Positions 1 through 5,724 are shown, counted from the stretch's first letter. The stretch is 5,725 nt of DNA from Lachnospiraceae bacterium (GCA_031262285.1 JAISHZ010000114.1:1-5725); one strand, 5' to 3'. The notes: generated by a model from the letters alone, not told the origin. Translations and numbers: made by a program.

Positions 1-14
1 AGATGAGACCAAGT

Positions 15-46
15 GAAAATGAGCGCTTGTTTGTGCGCTCATTTTT
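15..46 (-). terminator. Intrinsic terminator hairpin ending the left repeat
   Basis: The stem AAAATGAGCGC (16-26) pairs perfectly with GCGCTCATTTT (35-45) around an 8-base loop. On the minus strand the 3' arm ends in TTTT followed by CACTT, a short U-run. The A-tract and U-tract ends also allow function on the plus strand. The right repeat carries the same hairpin, so it belongs to the repeat and not to a neighbouring gene. Confidence 0.75.
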
Positions 47-155
47 GCTGCCCGGGCTCATCGGAACGCTCAGAGAGTCTAACACCCAAAACTCCCCTCG
101 GCCCTGTGCGGTTCGTCCGGGATACATTGCCTTTGAAACGTAGATCAGCAAACGC
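15..155 (-). repeat. Left copy of outward-facing inverted repeat (possible small RNA unit)
   Basis: Read on the minus strand, this matches 5585-5724 on the plus strand. The 110-base core (124 down to 15) differs from the right copy's core at four positions. The outer 31 bases (155-125) are more diverged and carry a one-base indel, but keep GCGTT at the far end and an exact ATCTACGTTT block. The core contains a possible 9-bp stem with an 8-base loop and ends in a terminator-type hairpin. There is no transposase and no sign of coding constraint. A 75-codon reading frame crosses it (39-266, minus), but that is better explained by chance. I read it as a dispersed non-coding repeat, possibly transcribed leftward. 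Confidence 0.8.
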
Positions 156-173
156 GTAAATATGAACATTTTG

Positions 174-202
174 TTGCATAGTTGTACGATATTTTCTATA
201 AT
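174..202 (+). promoter_or_regulatory. Sigma-A-type promoter of the glycoside hydrolase gene
   Basis: The -35 box TTGCAT (174-179) is separated by 17 bases from a perfect -10 box TATAAT (197-202). Transcription would begin near 209, leaving a leader of about 43 bases. That leader contains the ribosome site AAGGAG (241-246), five bases before the ATG at 252. No operator or cre-like site is obvious. Confidence 0.75.
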
Positions 203-251
203 CGGGAGGTAGGAAACAATTCGTCTTAGTCAGTTCTGGGAAGGAGTAGGT

Positions 252-1970
252 ATGGGTCATTATCAAAATTTTAAGACCGTCATTTACTGTGTAGCCTCCG
301 GCAATGAAGGTGAAACAAAAGAATCGCTACAAAAAGAAATTGCATTTTTTCAAAAGTATGTTGGCGTAGATAAAGTTTACCTAGAAGCTTACCGCGACCA
401 AAAATGCTCGATCGAGAAGCTGCAACTATGCAAAGAAACACTTCTCGAAGCCGGAATCGAAGTATCCGGCGGCATTACCAGCGTGGTACCCAATTTGAGC
501 GACGAAGATCAAAAAAGATCACGTCTGTTCAATACCTATTGCTTTTCCAATGAAGCAATGCGTAAACACTGGCAAGACGCTGTAGAATATACCGCTTCGA
601 TGTTTGACGAGTTTATTATCGACGACTTCTATTTTACCCAATGCACTTGTGAAGATTGCGTTCGAGAAAAAGGGAATCGCTCATGGCAAGAATTTCGATT
701 GGCAAAGATGAAAGAAGTGTCCGTAGATCTGACTTATACTCCCGCCAAACGAGTAAACCCCAATGTAAAAGTAATTATTAAGTTTCCGAATTGGATGGAA
801 AGCTACCAAGAAACAGGCTATGATCCGGAGAGTTCCCGCGAACTGTTTGACATGATTTATACCGGTACAGAGACAAGACACCCTGCCCACACCGATCAAC
901 ATCTTCCTCGGTATTTGAGCTATTCTTTGATGCGTTATATGGAACACTGTGCGCCGGATCGAAACGGAGGCGGTTGGTTTGATCCATTTGAGTGTTATCC
1001 CATTGATTGTTATCTGGAGCAAGCTTATCTTACGGCATTTTCGAAGCCAAAGGAACTCATGCTTTTCTGTTGGGGCGCTTTATATCAAAATAAAGTCGTT
1101 ACCCCATTGGGTTTCCAATTGGAAAAGATCGACCGCATATTGAGTGACCTTGGCACCCCCACCGGTTTACCTGTATACCTCCCCTTCCACGCGCAGGGTG
1201 AGGATCACTTGGAAGATTACCTAGGGATGCTTGGGATCTCGTTTGACCCTACCCCCGATTTCCCCGAGAGCGGTTATGTGTTCTTGACTTTAAGCGCTCT
1301 GGCTGATCCCAAAATAATCGATAAGCTAAAAAATTTCTTGTCAGCGGGGAATCACGCAATTGTAACGGACGGCTTTGTGCGAGAAGCATTGCGCAGAAAC
1401 CTTCCCATCACCGATTTGACATCTATTCGAGATGCTCACCGAAGAATGTCTGCTCAGGAATATCATGTTTCGGGACGCTACCATGGGTCAGAGCATATTC
1501 GCGGAGAACGTCTTGATTTTCCGATCGTGGAACACCGCAACAACGCTTCTTGGTCTTTGATCAACGCCGGAGACGGCGCGCAACACGCATCCCTTTTGCT
1601 ACGCGACCCTTATGAAAAAGGGGAATTGTTGACTTTGGTGCTTCCGGATTTGTGTTCAGACATCGCAAAGCTCCCTCGACCTGTTTTGAATCGAATTCGC
1701 CGAGAGATGAAAGGTGCTGGCAGACTTTGGATCGACGCACCACCGCAAATTTCTCTATTTACTTATGACAACGATACTTTCGGCATATATTCTTACGCCG
1801 GTGACGGCGCTGCTCCGGCTACAATAGAACTTCATATTACAGGAAATGCTGCGAGCATAACTGAAATAGATGGTAGGCAAGTGCTTTCTCCTCTTTATCA
1901 GTTAGATTCGGAAACCGTCTTTCGTATGCATACACAACCCGGTGAATTCAAGTTTTACAAAATCGGCTAA
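252..1970 (+). CDS. Putative cytoplasmic TIM-barrel glycoside hydrolase
   Basis: This is a complete 572-residue protein with a strong ribosome site (AAGGAG, 5-base spacing). It has no signal peptide or membrane segment, so it should be cytoplasmic. Residues 8-300 alternate strands and helices like a barrel. The block at 121-149 has paired acids (D124, D125), a CxCxxC cluster (C131, C133, C136), then KG..SW..FR. Further conserved-looking stretches are KFPNW (177-181), YTGTETR (203-209) and GGGWF (239-243). Residues 300-395 look like an alpha/beta domain and about 500-572 like a beta-sandwich. From memory this matches uncharacterised glycosidase-like proteins of Paenibacillus-type and Bacteroidetes genomes. 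A role in breaking down an imported glycan or glycoside is inferred; substrate and catalytic residues are unknown. It is a single-gene unit with its own promoter and a terminator after the stop. The cysteine cluster could bind a metal. Confidence 0.65.
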   Translation: MGHYQNFKTVIYCVASGNEGETKESLQKEIAFFQKYVGVDKVYLEAYRDQKCSIEKLQLCKETLLEAGIEVSGGITSVVPNLSDEDQKRSRLFNTYCFSNEAMRKHWQDAVEYTASMFDEFIIDDFYFTQCTCEDCVREKGNRSWQEFRLAKMKEVSVDLTYTPAKRVNPNVKVIIKFPNWMESYQETGYDPESSRELFDMIYTGTETRHPAHTDQHLPRYLSYSLMRYMEHCAPDRNGGGWFDPFECYPIDCYLEQAYLTAFSKPKELMLFCWGALYQNKVVTPLGFQLEKIDRILSDLGTPTGLPVYLPFHAQGEDHLEDYLGMLGISFDPTPDFPESGYVFLTLSALADPKIIDKLKNFLSAGNHAIVTDGFVREALRRNLPITDLTSIRDAHRRMSAQEYHVSGRYHGSEHIRGERLDFPIVEHRNNASWSLINAGDGAQHASLLLRDPYEKGELLTLVLPDLCSDIAKLPRPVLNRIRREMKGAGRLWIDAPPQISLFTYDNDTFGIYSYAGDGAAPATIELHITGNAASITEIDGRQVLSPLYQLDSETVFRMHTQPGEFKFYKIG

Positions 1971-2015
1971 AGCTGCGTAATATTAAATGAATTGATCCAT
2001 TTCCGAATAAACAAT

Positions 2016-2073
2016 TGCCCGGGATTGAATCGTCGAATGTTTGTATTCTTTCATTCGACATCACTCTCGGGCA
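2016..2073. terminator. Two-tier hairpin between convergent genes, likely bidirectional terminator
   Basis: The outer arms GCCCGGGA (2017-2024) and TCTCGGGC (2065-2072) pair with one G-U wobble, plus an extra T-A pair at 2016/2073. Nested inside, GTCGAATG (2032-2039) pairs perfectly with CATTCGAC (2052-2059) around a 12-base loop. The hairpin lies 46 bases after the glycoside hydrolase stop and 9 bases after the spoIIID stop, the right place for a shared terminator. The flanking T-runs are weak (CTATTTATG on plus, AATTGTTTATTC on minus), so termination efficiency is uncertain. Confidence 0.6.
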
Positions 2074-2081
2074 GCTGCTAT

Positions 2082-2342
2082 TTATGCACTAATGTGTTGA
2101 TGTAGGTATTTTTCTCTGGTGGCCATCCCTCCCCGGATATGACGTTCGGATTTATTTACGTCCAAAACTTTCCTAGCTTGCTTCGCAAGGGCCGGATTAA
2201 TTTGCACAAGGCGGTCGGTTACGTCTTTATGTACCGTGCTTTTACTGACACCGAATTCTCGTGCTGTCTGCCGTACTGTCGCATTGTTATCAATGATATA
2301 GTTCGCAATACTGATGGCACGTTCTTCAATATAATCCTTCAA
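2082..2342 (-). CDS. spoIIID: Sporulation transcriptional regulator SpoIIID
   Basis: This 86-residue protein aligns along nearly its whole length with Bacillus subtilis SpoIIID (93 residues, from memory), the sigma-E-stage mother-cell regulator. The helix-turn-helix is at about 22-41, with AREFGVSKSTVHKD at 27-40. The basic C-terminal block around KSERHIRGG (64-72) matches the second DNA-binding region; only the short tail is missing. The start is TTG: an in-frame TGA lies three codons upstream, and GAGGGG (2349-2354) sits five bases before the TTG. A sigma-E-like promoter precedes it. Downstream is a convergent glycosidase gene. The cytoskeleton gene mbl, which normally follows spoIIID, is absent, so this may be a relocated or second copy. 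Identity is secure; its role here is inferred from the family. Confidence 0.93.
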   Translation of the reverse strand: MKDYIEERAISIANYIIDNNATVRQTAREFGVSKSTVHKDVTDRLVQINPALAKQARKVLDVNKSERHIRGGMATREKYLHQHISA

Positions 2343-2370
2343 AGAAATCCCCTCAGAATACTTTTTTTAC

Positions 2371-2399
2371 ATTCTATGAACCTTGCGAAAAGGTTATGC
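2371..2399 (-). promoter_or_regulatory. Sigma-E-like promoter of spoIIID
   Basis: On the minus strand GCATAAC (2399-2393) is followed, after 14 bases, by CATAGAAT (2378-2371). Compared with the known B. subtilis sigma-E consensus (-35 KMATATT, 14-15 spacer, -10 CATACAHT), the matches are 5/7 and 7/8. This fits the known sigma-E dependence of spoIIID. The spacer is almost filled by a perfect inverted repeat, AACCTT-TTCGC-AAGGTT (2379-2395), which also covers the end of the -35 box. Confidence 0.6.
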
Positions 2400-2425
2400 G
2401 TTTCCCCTCTACAAATTTCGTCTGC

Positions 2426-3052
2426 TTAAAGCTCCATGAAGGTATCTTTTCCGGCGCTATATCGATATACTTTGCGATAAGAATTCGTTTCAAATGGCGA
2501 CATCGTATGCGCCATGTTCATGCACTTTTTCAAGGATTCACACGAACGCGCTGGATATAGGCTAACGGCATGAAGATTGGAAAAGTCCGCATAGAAGTCA
2601 CCACCGAATAGGGTAGATATATGCGGTATCATATCGGGATAGAACAAGGCCATGGTTCCGTAGACTTCTTTTGACGTCGTTAAGATCAACTGATTGTCAC
2701 TTACCCGTCCCAGTAATTTTGCCGGTAGATTTTGAGCACAATTTCGCAGAGCTTTTCTGAGTACTTGGATCTGCGTAAATCTCCACTTCCTTATCATCTC
2801 TGTGTTTACAGGAACATAGCAGCATTCCTGCTTTTCTTTCCAGAGTAGATAACCGAGCTTTAATATGACACATCCATTTGTTACACTGATCTCTCGCTCC
2901 GGCGTCCATACAGGAGACTGCACAAAGGCAGGCGTCAAAATCAATGACTCACAAATCTTGTTTCCCTTGAAATTCACCATTTCTACCATCTTTTGTTCAT
3001 TTCGGGTGAATCGAAAACCTTCCGGATAATAACTTGGTTTCTTCAATTCCAT
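2426..3052 (-). CDS. DUF5688-like protein of unknown function
   Basis: This 208-residue protein has no signal peptide or membrane segment. Residues about 78-200 resemble the C-terminal half of DUF5688 proteins, as I remember the family: an N/T..M...W block (83-90), then ILTTSKEVYGTMALFYPDM (123-141), GGDFYADFSNLHAV (150-163) and a closing VYRYS (195-199). Family members are usually longer, so this one seems to lack an N-terminal portion, and residues 1-77 are unrecognised. Their function is not known. The GAGGAGG ribosome site (3055-3061) lies only two bases before this ATG but eight bases before an in-frame TTG at 3046, so the true start may be two codons later. It lies 83 bases upstream of spoIIID on the same strand and is preceded by a sigma-E-like -10 element, which suggests expression during sporulation. 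Confidence 0.6.
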   Translation of the reverse strand: MELKKPSYYPEGFRFTRNEQKMVEMVNFKGNKICESLILTPAFVQSPVWTPEREISVTNGCVILKLGYLLWKEKQECCYVPVNTEMIRKWRFTQIQVLRKALRNCAQNLPAKLLGRVSDNQLILTTSKEVYGTMALFYPDMIPHISTLFGGDFYADFSNLHAVSLYPARSCESLKKCMNMAHTMSPFETNSYRKVYRYSAGKDTFMEL

Positions 3053-3071
3053 TTCCTCCTCGCTTCATCAA

Positions 3072-3099
3072 AATGTATGAGTATGCAACGTCAAAAAGC
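3072..3099 (-). promoter_or_regulatory. Possible sigma-E-like promoter of the DUF5688-like gene
   Basis: The minus strand carries CATACATT (3079-3072), a full match to the sigma-E -10 consensus CATACAHT. It is preceded at 13 bases by GCTTTTT (3099-3093), a 5/7 match to the -35 consensus. The spacer is one base short of the usual 14-15. The -10 lies just upstream of the ribosome site at 3055-3061, leaving a very short but workable leader. No convincing sigma-A promoter was seen for this gene. Confidence 0.4.
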
Positions 3100-3131
3100 A
3101 GAGGGGAAACCGACGGGATGGTCGTCAAAAG

Positions 3132-3176
3132 AAAAGGCTGAAACTGCGAAAGATAAGCACATTCAGCCTTTATTTT
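3132..3176. terminator. Bidirectional intrinsic terminator
   Basis: AAAGGCTGAA (3133-3142) pairs perfectly with TTCAGCCTTT (3162-3171) around a 19-base loop. On the plus strand the hairpin is followed by ATTTTG, and on the minus strand by TCTTTTG, so both directions have an A/U-flanked stem. On the minus strand it would end read-through from the two-component operon, or a small RNA at 3281-3390, before the DUF5688-like gene. Confidence 0.7.
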
Positions 3177-3232
3177 GAAGAGAATATAAGTTTAGCAAAT
3201 TAATGAAAACGTGTATAGCTGCAATTTTTTCC

Positions 3233-3247
3233 TTGGTAATGTACCAA
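3233..3247. promoter_or_regulatory. 15-base palindrome, possible operator
   Basis: TTGGTA-ATG-TACCAA is a perfect 6-bp inverted repeat with a 3-base centre, flanked on both sides by TTCC. It lies in non-coding DNA about 30 bases from the stem-loop region starting at 3281. The arms are too short for a terminator and there is no U-tract. A repressor or activator site is possible, but no regulator can be named. Confidence 0.3.
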
Positions 3248-3280
3248 TTCCATTTTGCAAAGCGATACGTGAATCTCAAA

Positions 3281-3390
3281 TAGTAAAGCCGAACAATGCA
3301 TGAATCCTATCCTGAGGGGGGATGAAGAAACGAGATTGTTCGGCTTACTATGTAAAAGGTGACGTACGCAAGACTACTTGCCTCTTTTAC
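3281..3390 (-). ncRNA. Candidate structured small RNA (two adjacent stem-loops)
   Basis: Two stem-loops lie back to back. The first is GTAAAAG (3352-3358) with CTTTTAC (3384-3390), with an inner perfect GCAAG/CTTGC hairpin (3368-3381). The second is a 16-bp stem (3281-3297 with 3335-3350), perfect apart from one bulged A and closing a 37-base loop. On the minus strand an extended -10 element, TGCTATACT (3405-3397), would start transcription about seven bases later, near 3390, exactly where the first stem begins. The 3' tail is only TTTGAG, a weak terminator, and no good -35 was seen. The second hairpin could instead be a simple terminator for the kinase gene or a small inverted-repeat element. 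Confidence 0.35.
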
Positions 3391-3488
3391 GAATATAGTA
3401 TAGCATACCAATGTGTGACAAATTAGAAATGTTGAAATTGGACGGTATGCCTGTTGAAATTCGTCGTAGAATAAAGACGATATACGAA

Positions 3489-4760
3489 TCATGTCGTATT
3501 ATACTGAATATAGAGCATGACCGTAACGCGAAACCGATTCTTTTCATGTTGTATGTTCATCTCGCCATCCAAACGGTCTACCATCTGTTGGATTATTTTG
3601 AGCCCCAAACCATGATTTACAGGATCCTCTTTGTGCGTCGGATACTCGTCCGGTGCAAATGGTATTTCTTTTTGTGTCGAATTGACAATATCGATAAAGA
3701 GAATTCCTTTATTCAAAAAAATACTTCCGATGATCTCTTTTTCATCCGAGATGGCGGCGTTTTCAATTGCATTTTCAAACAAATTTGATAGAATCGCATT
3801 GATTTCAAAGATAGGCAATTGCAGATTGGTCGGTAGATGTGCTTCCACTTGGATCGAGCAATCCTGCGTATGCGCGTTATGAATCATCGCATTTAGGATG
3901 GTGTCGATCATAGAATTTCCCGAACGAATACTCTGATCCGATATCGCCACAGCTTCGTCGATTTTTTGCAGGTACTTAATGATATCCTGTGCTTGACTTT
4001 TGTTTGCTAAGTCATGCAGCATGAGTAAGTGGTGCTTGACATCATGACGAAAACCGCGAAGCGTAAGGGAGGCATCCTGCTGCGCTGCATTGTTCTGATT
4101 CGTCACTTGTCTATCCAATTCCTGCAAGTAACGAGTCCAAAGTCTGTGTAAGGTATTCTTAACGATCCAAAACAGGGTGCTGTATATACAATCAATGAAT
4201 AAAATTCCCAACGCTATCCAAACCGCCATTTGCGGACAAACGATATTGGGCAGTATCAATGCGTACAATAATATGAGCAGCGTAAGCGGCACAAAAGCGA
4301 ACCCATACCGTAGACTTGGAATGACCAGTAACCGTTCTTTCTTTGCAATCCATCTATGGTTGAAAATCAAACAAATACTCAATACCATCCCTGCCATGAT
4401 CTCCGAAAAGAGTACCGGAGGAACATCCAATGCAATCACTCGAAAATAAAGTCGGCTCATCCCTTCACAAAATCCATAAACCAACGTCAGAAATAATAGA
4501 AACGCAATTTTATATTGTATTTTTCGATCATTGAGAAAGGTTAAGAAGGCACCGACACATATCCGGGATAACCAATTCCACGATGGGAATCTGATTGAAA
4601 TAAAGAAATTGACTATGAAACCCACTACAAAAGACATTATGACGAACTTGAAGTTGGGATTGGTAGAGTTGACCAGAGGAAGCGGTTCTATCAAATAGAA
4701 CAAGAGGATCAAGCTTATCATTCCACTGATTGCTGTAGTTACAATATTAGAAATAATCAT
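3489..4760 (-). CDS. GHKL-family sensor histidine kinase (AgrC/ComD-like class)
   Basis: This is a 423-residue membrane sensor kinase. The first 200 or so residues hold about six hydrophobic segments (roughly 5-25, 38-56, 84-100, 117-133, 153-171, 178-200). A linker follows, then the phosphoacceptor motif FRHDVKHH (237-244, likely H239), the N-box NLFENAIEN (326-334, N330) and the G-box NHGLGLKII (382-390). This is the architecture of HPK10 kinases that often sense peptide pheromones. It should autophosphorylate and pass phosphate to the regulator encoded just upstream. The genes overlap by 14 bases and the kinase ATG has only a distant GGGGGA, so translational coupling is likely. The ligand cannot be read from the sequence, and no AgrB-type protease or exporter is present. 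All catalytic boxes are intact. Confidence 0.9.
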   Translation of the reverse strand: MIISNIVTTAISGMISLILLFYLIEPLPLVNSTNPNFKFVIMSFVVGFIVNFFISIRFPSWNWLSRICVGAFLTFLNDRKIQYKIAFLLFLTLVYGFCEGMSRLYFRVIALDVPPVLFSEIMAGMVLSICLIFNHRWIAKKERLLVIPSLRYGFAFVPLTLLILLYALILPNIVCPQMAVWIALGILFIDCIYSTLFWIVKNTLHRLWTRYLQELDRQVTNQNNAAQQDASLTLRGFRHDVKHHLLMLHDLANKSQAQDIIKYLQKIDEAVAISDQSIRSGNSMIDTILNAMIHNAHTQDCSIQVEAHLPTNLQLPIFEINAILSNLFENAIENAAISDEKEIIGSIFLNKGILFIDIVNSTQKEIPFAPDEYPTHKEDPVNHGLGLKIIQQMVDRLDGEMNIQHEKNRFRVTVMLYIQYNTT

Positions 4761-5475
4761 CGTTTCGTGATTTCCCCCATTTTAGCATCTTACTGCGAAC
4801 TGTTCTGCGATATGGTTTACTGATGTTCAAAATAGTTCCGTCAAACAATGTAACCGTTTCATAACCAAACAATCGAATGCAGTTTAGGTTCACTAAAAAA
4901 GACTTGTGAATCTGCAAGAAGTCAGTGGGTAAATCACGCACCAAACTGCTCAGTTTTCCATAAAATTCGTCTTCTCCCTCATTAAATTTGATCTTAATCT
5001 TGCGATTTAGGCTAGTAAAATAAATAATGTCTTTATAGGTATGATAATATGTCAATCTGTTTTTTTGATATTGAAAGAATCCTTTTTGTACTTTGTTAGA
5101 ACATATGTATATATGAAGAACACGATTAATCTGTTGCTGCGTAATCGGTTTCACCAAAAAATGTAATGGTTGAAATTCAAACAGCTTTAAAGCGTATTCT
5201 TTGTGGTGCGAGATAAAAACAATACCCATACTCCTATTTCCTTCTATCTCACGAATATAATGACTTACCTCAATCCCACTGTGTCCACGCATTTCAATGT
5301 CCAAAAAAAGCACATCCAAGTCATTGGGGCTTGCCTGTGCCTCACAGAATTGCTTTGCATTGTTCCATGATGTAATAGATAAATCTGTTTTTTGTTCATC
5401 CCCCCAATTGTATATCATTGCACTGAGCTGTTCACACATTGGCTGCTCATCGTCACAGATCCCTATTTTCAACAC
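4747..5475 (-). CDS. LytTR-family response regulator (AgrA/ComE-like)
   Basis: This is a 242-residue response regulator. The receiver domain (2-115) has the acidic pair in CDDE (7-10), phosphoacceptor D59 in LFLDIEM, S89 and K109. A LytTR DNA-binding domain (about 133-235) carries QIHKSFLVNL (188-197) and ISKPYRRTVRSKM (218-230), typical of the fold. It would be phosphorylated by the kinase encoded downstream and switch target promoters. I chose the GTG at 5475: GGAGG lies 8 bases upstream at optimal spacing. The ATG at 5505 overlaps the -10 box of the promoter and so would be outside the transcript. It is the first gene of a two-gene operon whose stop codon overlaps the kinase start. No clear LytTR-type direct repeat was seen near its promoter, so autoregulation is unproven. 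Confidence 0.92.
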   Translation of the reverse strand: MLKIGICDDEQPMCEQLSAMIYNWGDEQKTDLSITSWNNAKQFCEAQASPNDLDVLFLDIEMRGHSGIEVSHYIREIEGNRSMGIVFISHHKEYALKLFEFQPLHFLVKPITQQQINRVLHIYICSNKVQKGFFQYQKNRLTYYHTYKDIIYFTSLNRKIKIKFNEGEDEFYGKLSSLVRDLPTDFLQIHKSFLVNLNCIRLFGYETVTLFDGTILNISKPYRRTVRSKMLKWGKSRNDDYF

Positions 5476-5500
5476 AAGTTTTCCCTCCCTTATATACCTA

Positions 5501-5529
5501 ATCATAACTCTTTTGGCGAAAAATGTGAA
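5501..5529 (-). promoter_or_regulatory. Sigma-A-type promoter of the two-component operon
   Basis: On the minus strand, TTCACA (5529-5524) and TATGAT (5506-5501) are separated by 17 bases, each one mismatch from consensus. Transcription would start near 5494, giving a leader of about 20 bases that contains the GGGAGG ribosome site. This supports the GTG start at 5475. The right repeat begins about 55 bases farther upstream. Confidence 0.65.
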
Positions 5530-5584
5530 TAGGTTGTCTTTAGGAAATTTCGATCTTTCGCTTTCATCGCTCGTTACTATTCAG

Positions 5585-5724
5585 GCGTTCGCCAATCTAC
5601 GTTTAAAAGAATTATATCCCGGACGAATCGCACAGGGCCGAGGGGAGTTTTGGGTGTTAGACTCTCTGAGCGTTCCGATGAGCCCGAGCAGCAAAAATGA
5701 GCGCACAAGCAAGCGCTCATTTTT
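5585..5724 (+). repeat. Right copy of outward-facing inverted repeat (possible small RNA unit)
   Basis: The core at 5615-5724 matches the reverse complement of 15-124 at 106 of 110 positions. The outer part (5585-5614) is less conserved. The core can fold into GGGGAGTTT/AGACTCTCT (5642-5650 with 5659-5667, with G-U pairs). An enclosing helix of GGC/GCC (5636-5638 with 5682-5684) and TCG/CGA (5628-5630 with 5685-5687) is also possible. Upstream, TTCGCC and TTATAT about 18 bases apart could be a weak promoter starting transcription near the core. It lies beyond the operon promoter and points away from the genes. Confidence 0.8.
5693..5724 (+). terminator. Intrinsic terminator hairpin ending the right repeat
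   Basis: AAAAATGAGCGC (5693-5704) pairs perfectly over 12 bp with GCGCTCATTTTT (5713-5724) around the loop ACAAGCAA. The 3' arm itself supplies the T-run. The window ends one base later, so any further T-tract is out of view. The left copy differs only by one loop base and the last stem base. Confidence 0.8.

Noticed and set aside
39..266. 75-codon minus-strand frame crossing the left repeat
   Set aside because: It overlaps the start of the glycoside hydrolase gene and its promoter, runs into the terminator stem, and has a one-base frame difference from the right copy outside the core. The conservation tracks an RNA or repeat, not a protein.
681..1143. Several 64-113-codon frames inside the glycoside hydrolase gene
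   Set aside because: They are shadows in other frames of a long, strongly supported gene, with no ribosome sites of their own.
2139..2429. 96-codon plus-strand frame opposite spoIIID
   Set aside because: Antisense to an unmistakable SpoIIID coding region.
2400..3110. 11-base inverted repeat AGAGGGGAAAC flanking the DUF5688-like gene (2400-2410 and 3100-3110)
   Set aside because: A window of this size is expected to hold a few 11-base inverted matches by chance, and no other sign of mobility is present.
3203..3283. 26-codon plus-strand frame with a hydrophobic N-terminus
   Set aside because: It has no ribosome site and no promoter, and it ends inside the stem-loop; chance length for AT-rich DNA.
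3307..3492. 61-codon minus-strand frame whose ATG overlaps the kinase stop
   Set aside because: The ATGA overlap hints at coupling, but there is no ribosome site, the frame crosses both stem-loops and the extended -10 element, and the peptide has no recognisable motif.
3411..3788. 125-codon plus-strand frame opposite the end of the kinase gene
   Set aside because: Most of it is antisense to a well-supported kinase gene and there is no ribosome site at its start. The first 26 codons look protein-like, but that is not enough.
5475..5505. Upstream ATG start at 5505 for the response regulator
   Set aside because: It overlaps the -10 box, lacks a ribosome site, and adds residues before the normal receiver-domain start; GTG 5475 has a well-placed GGGAGG.
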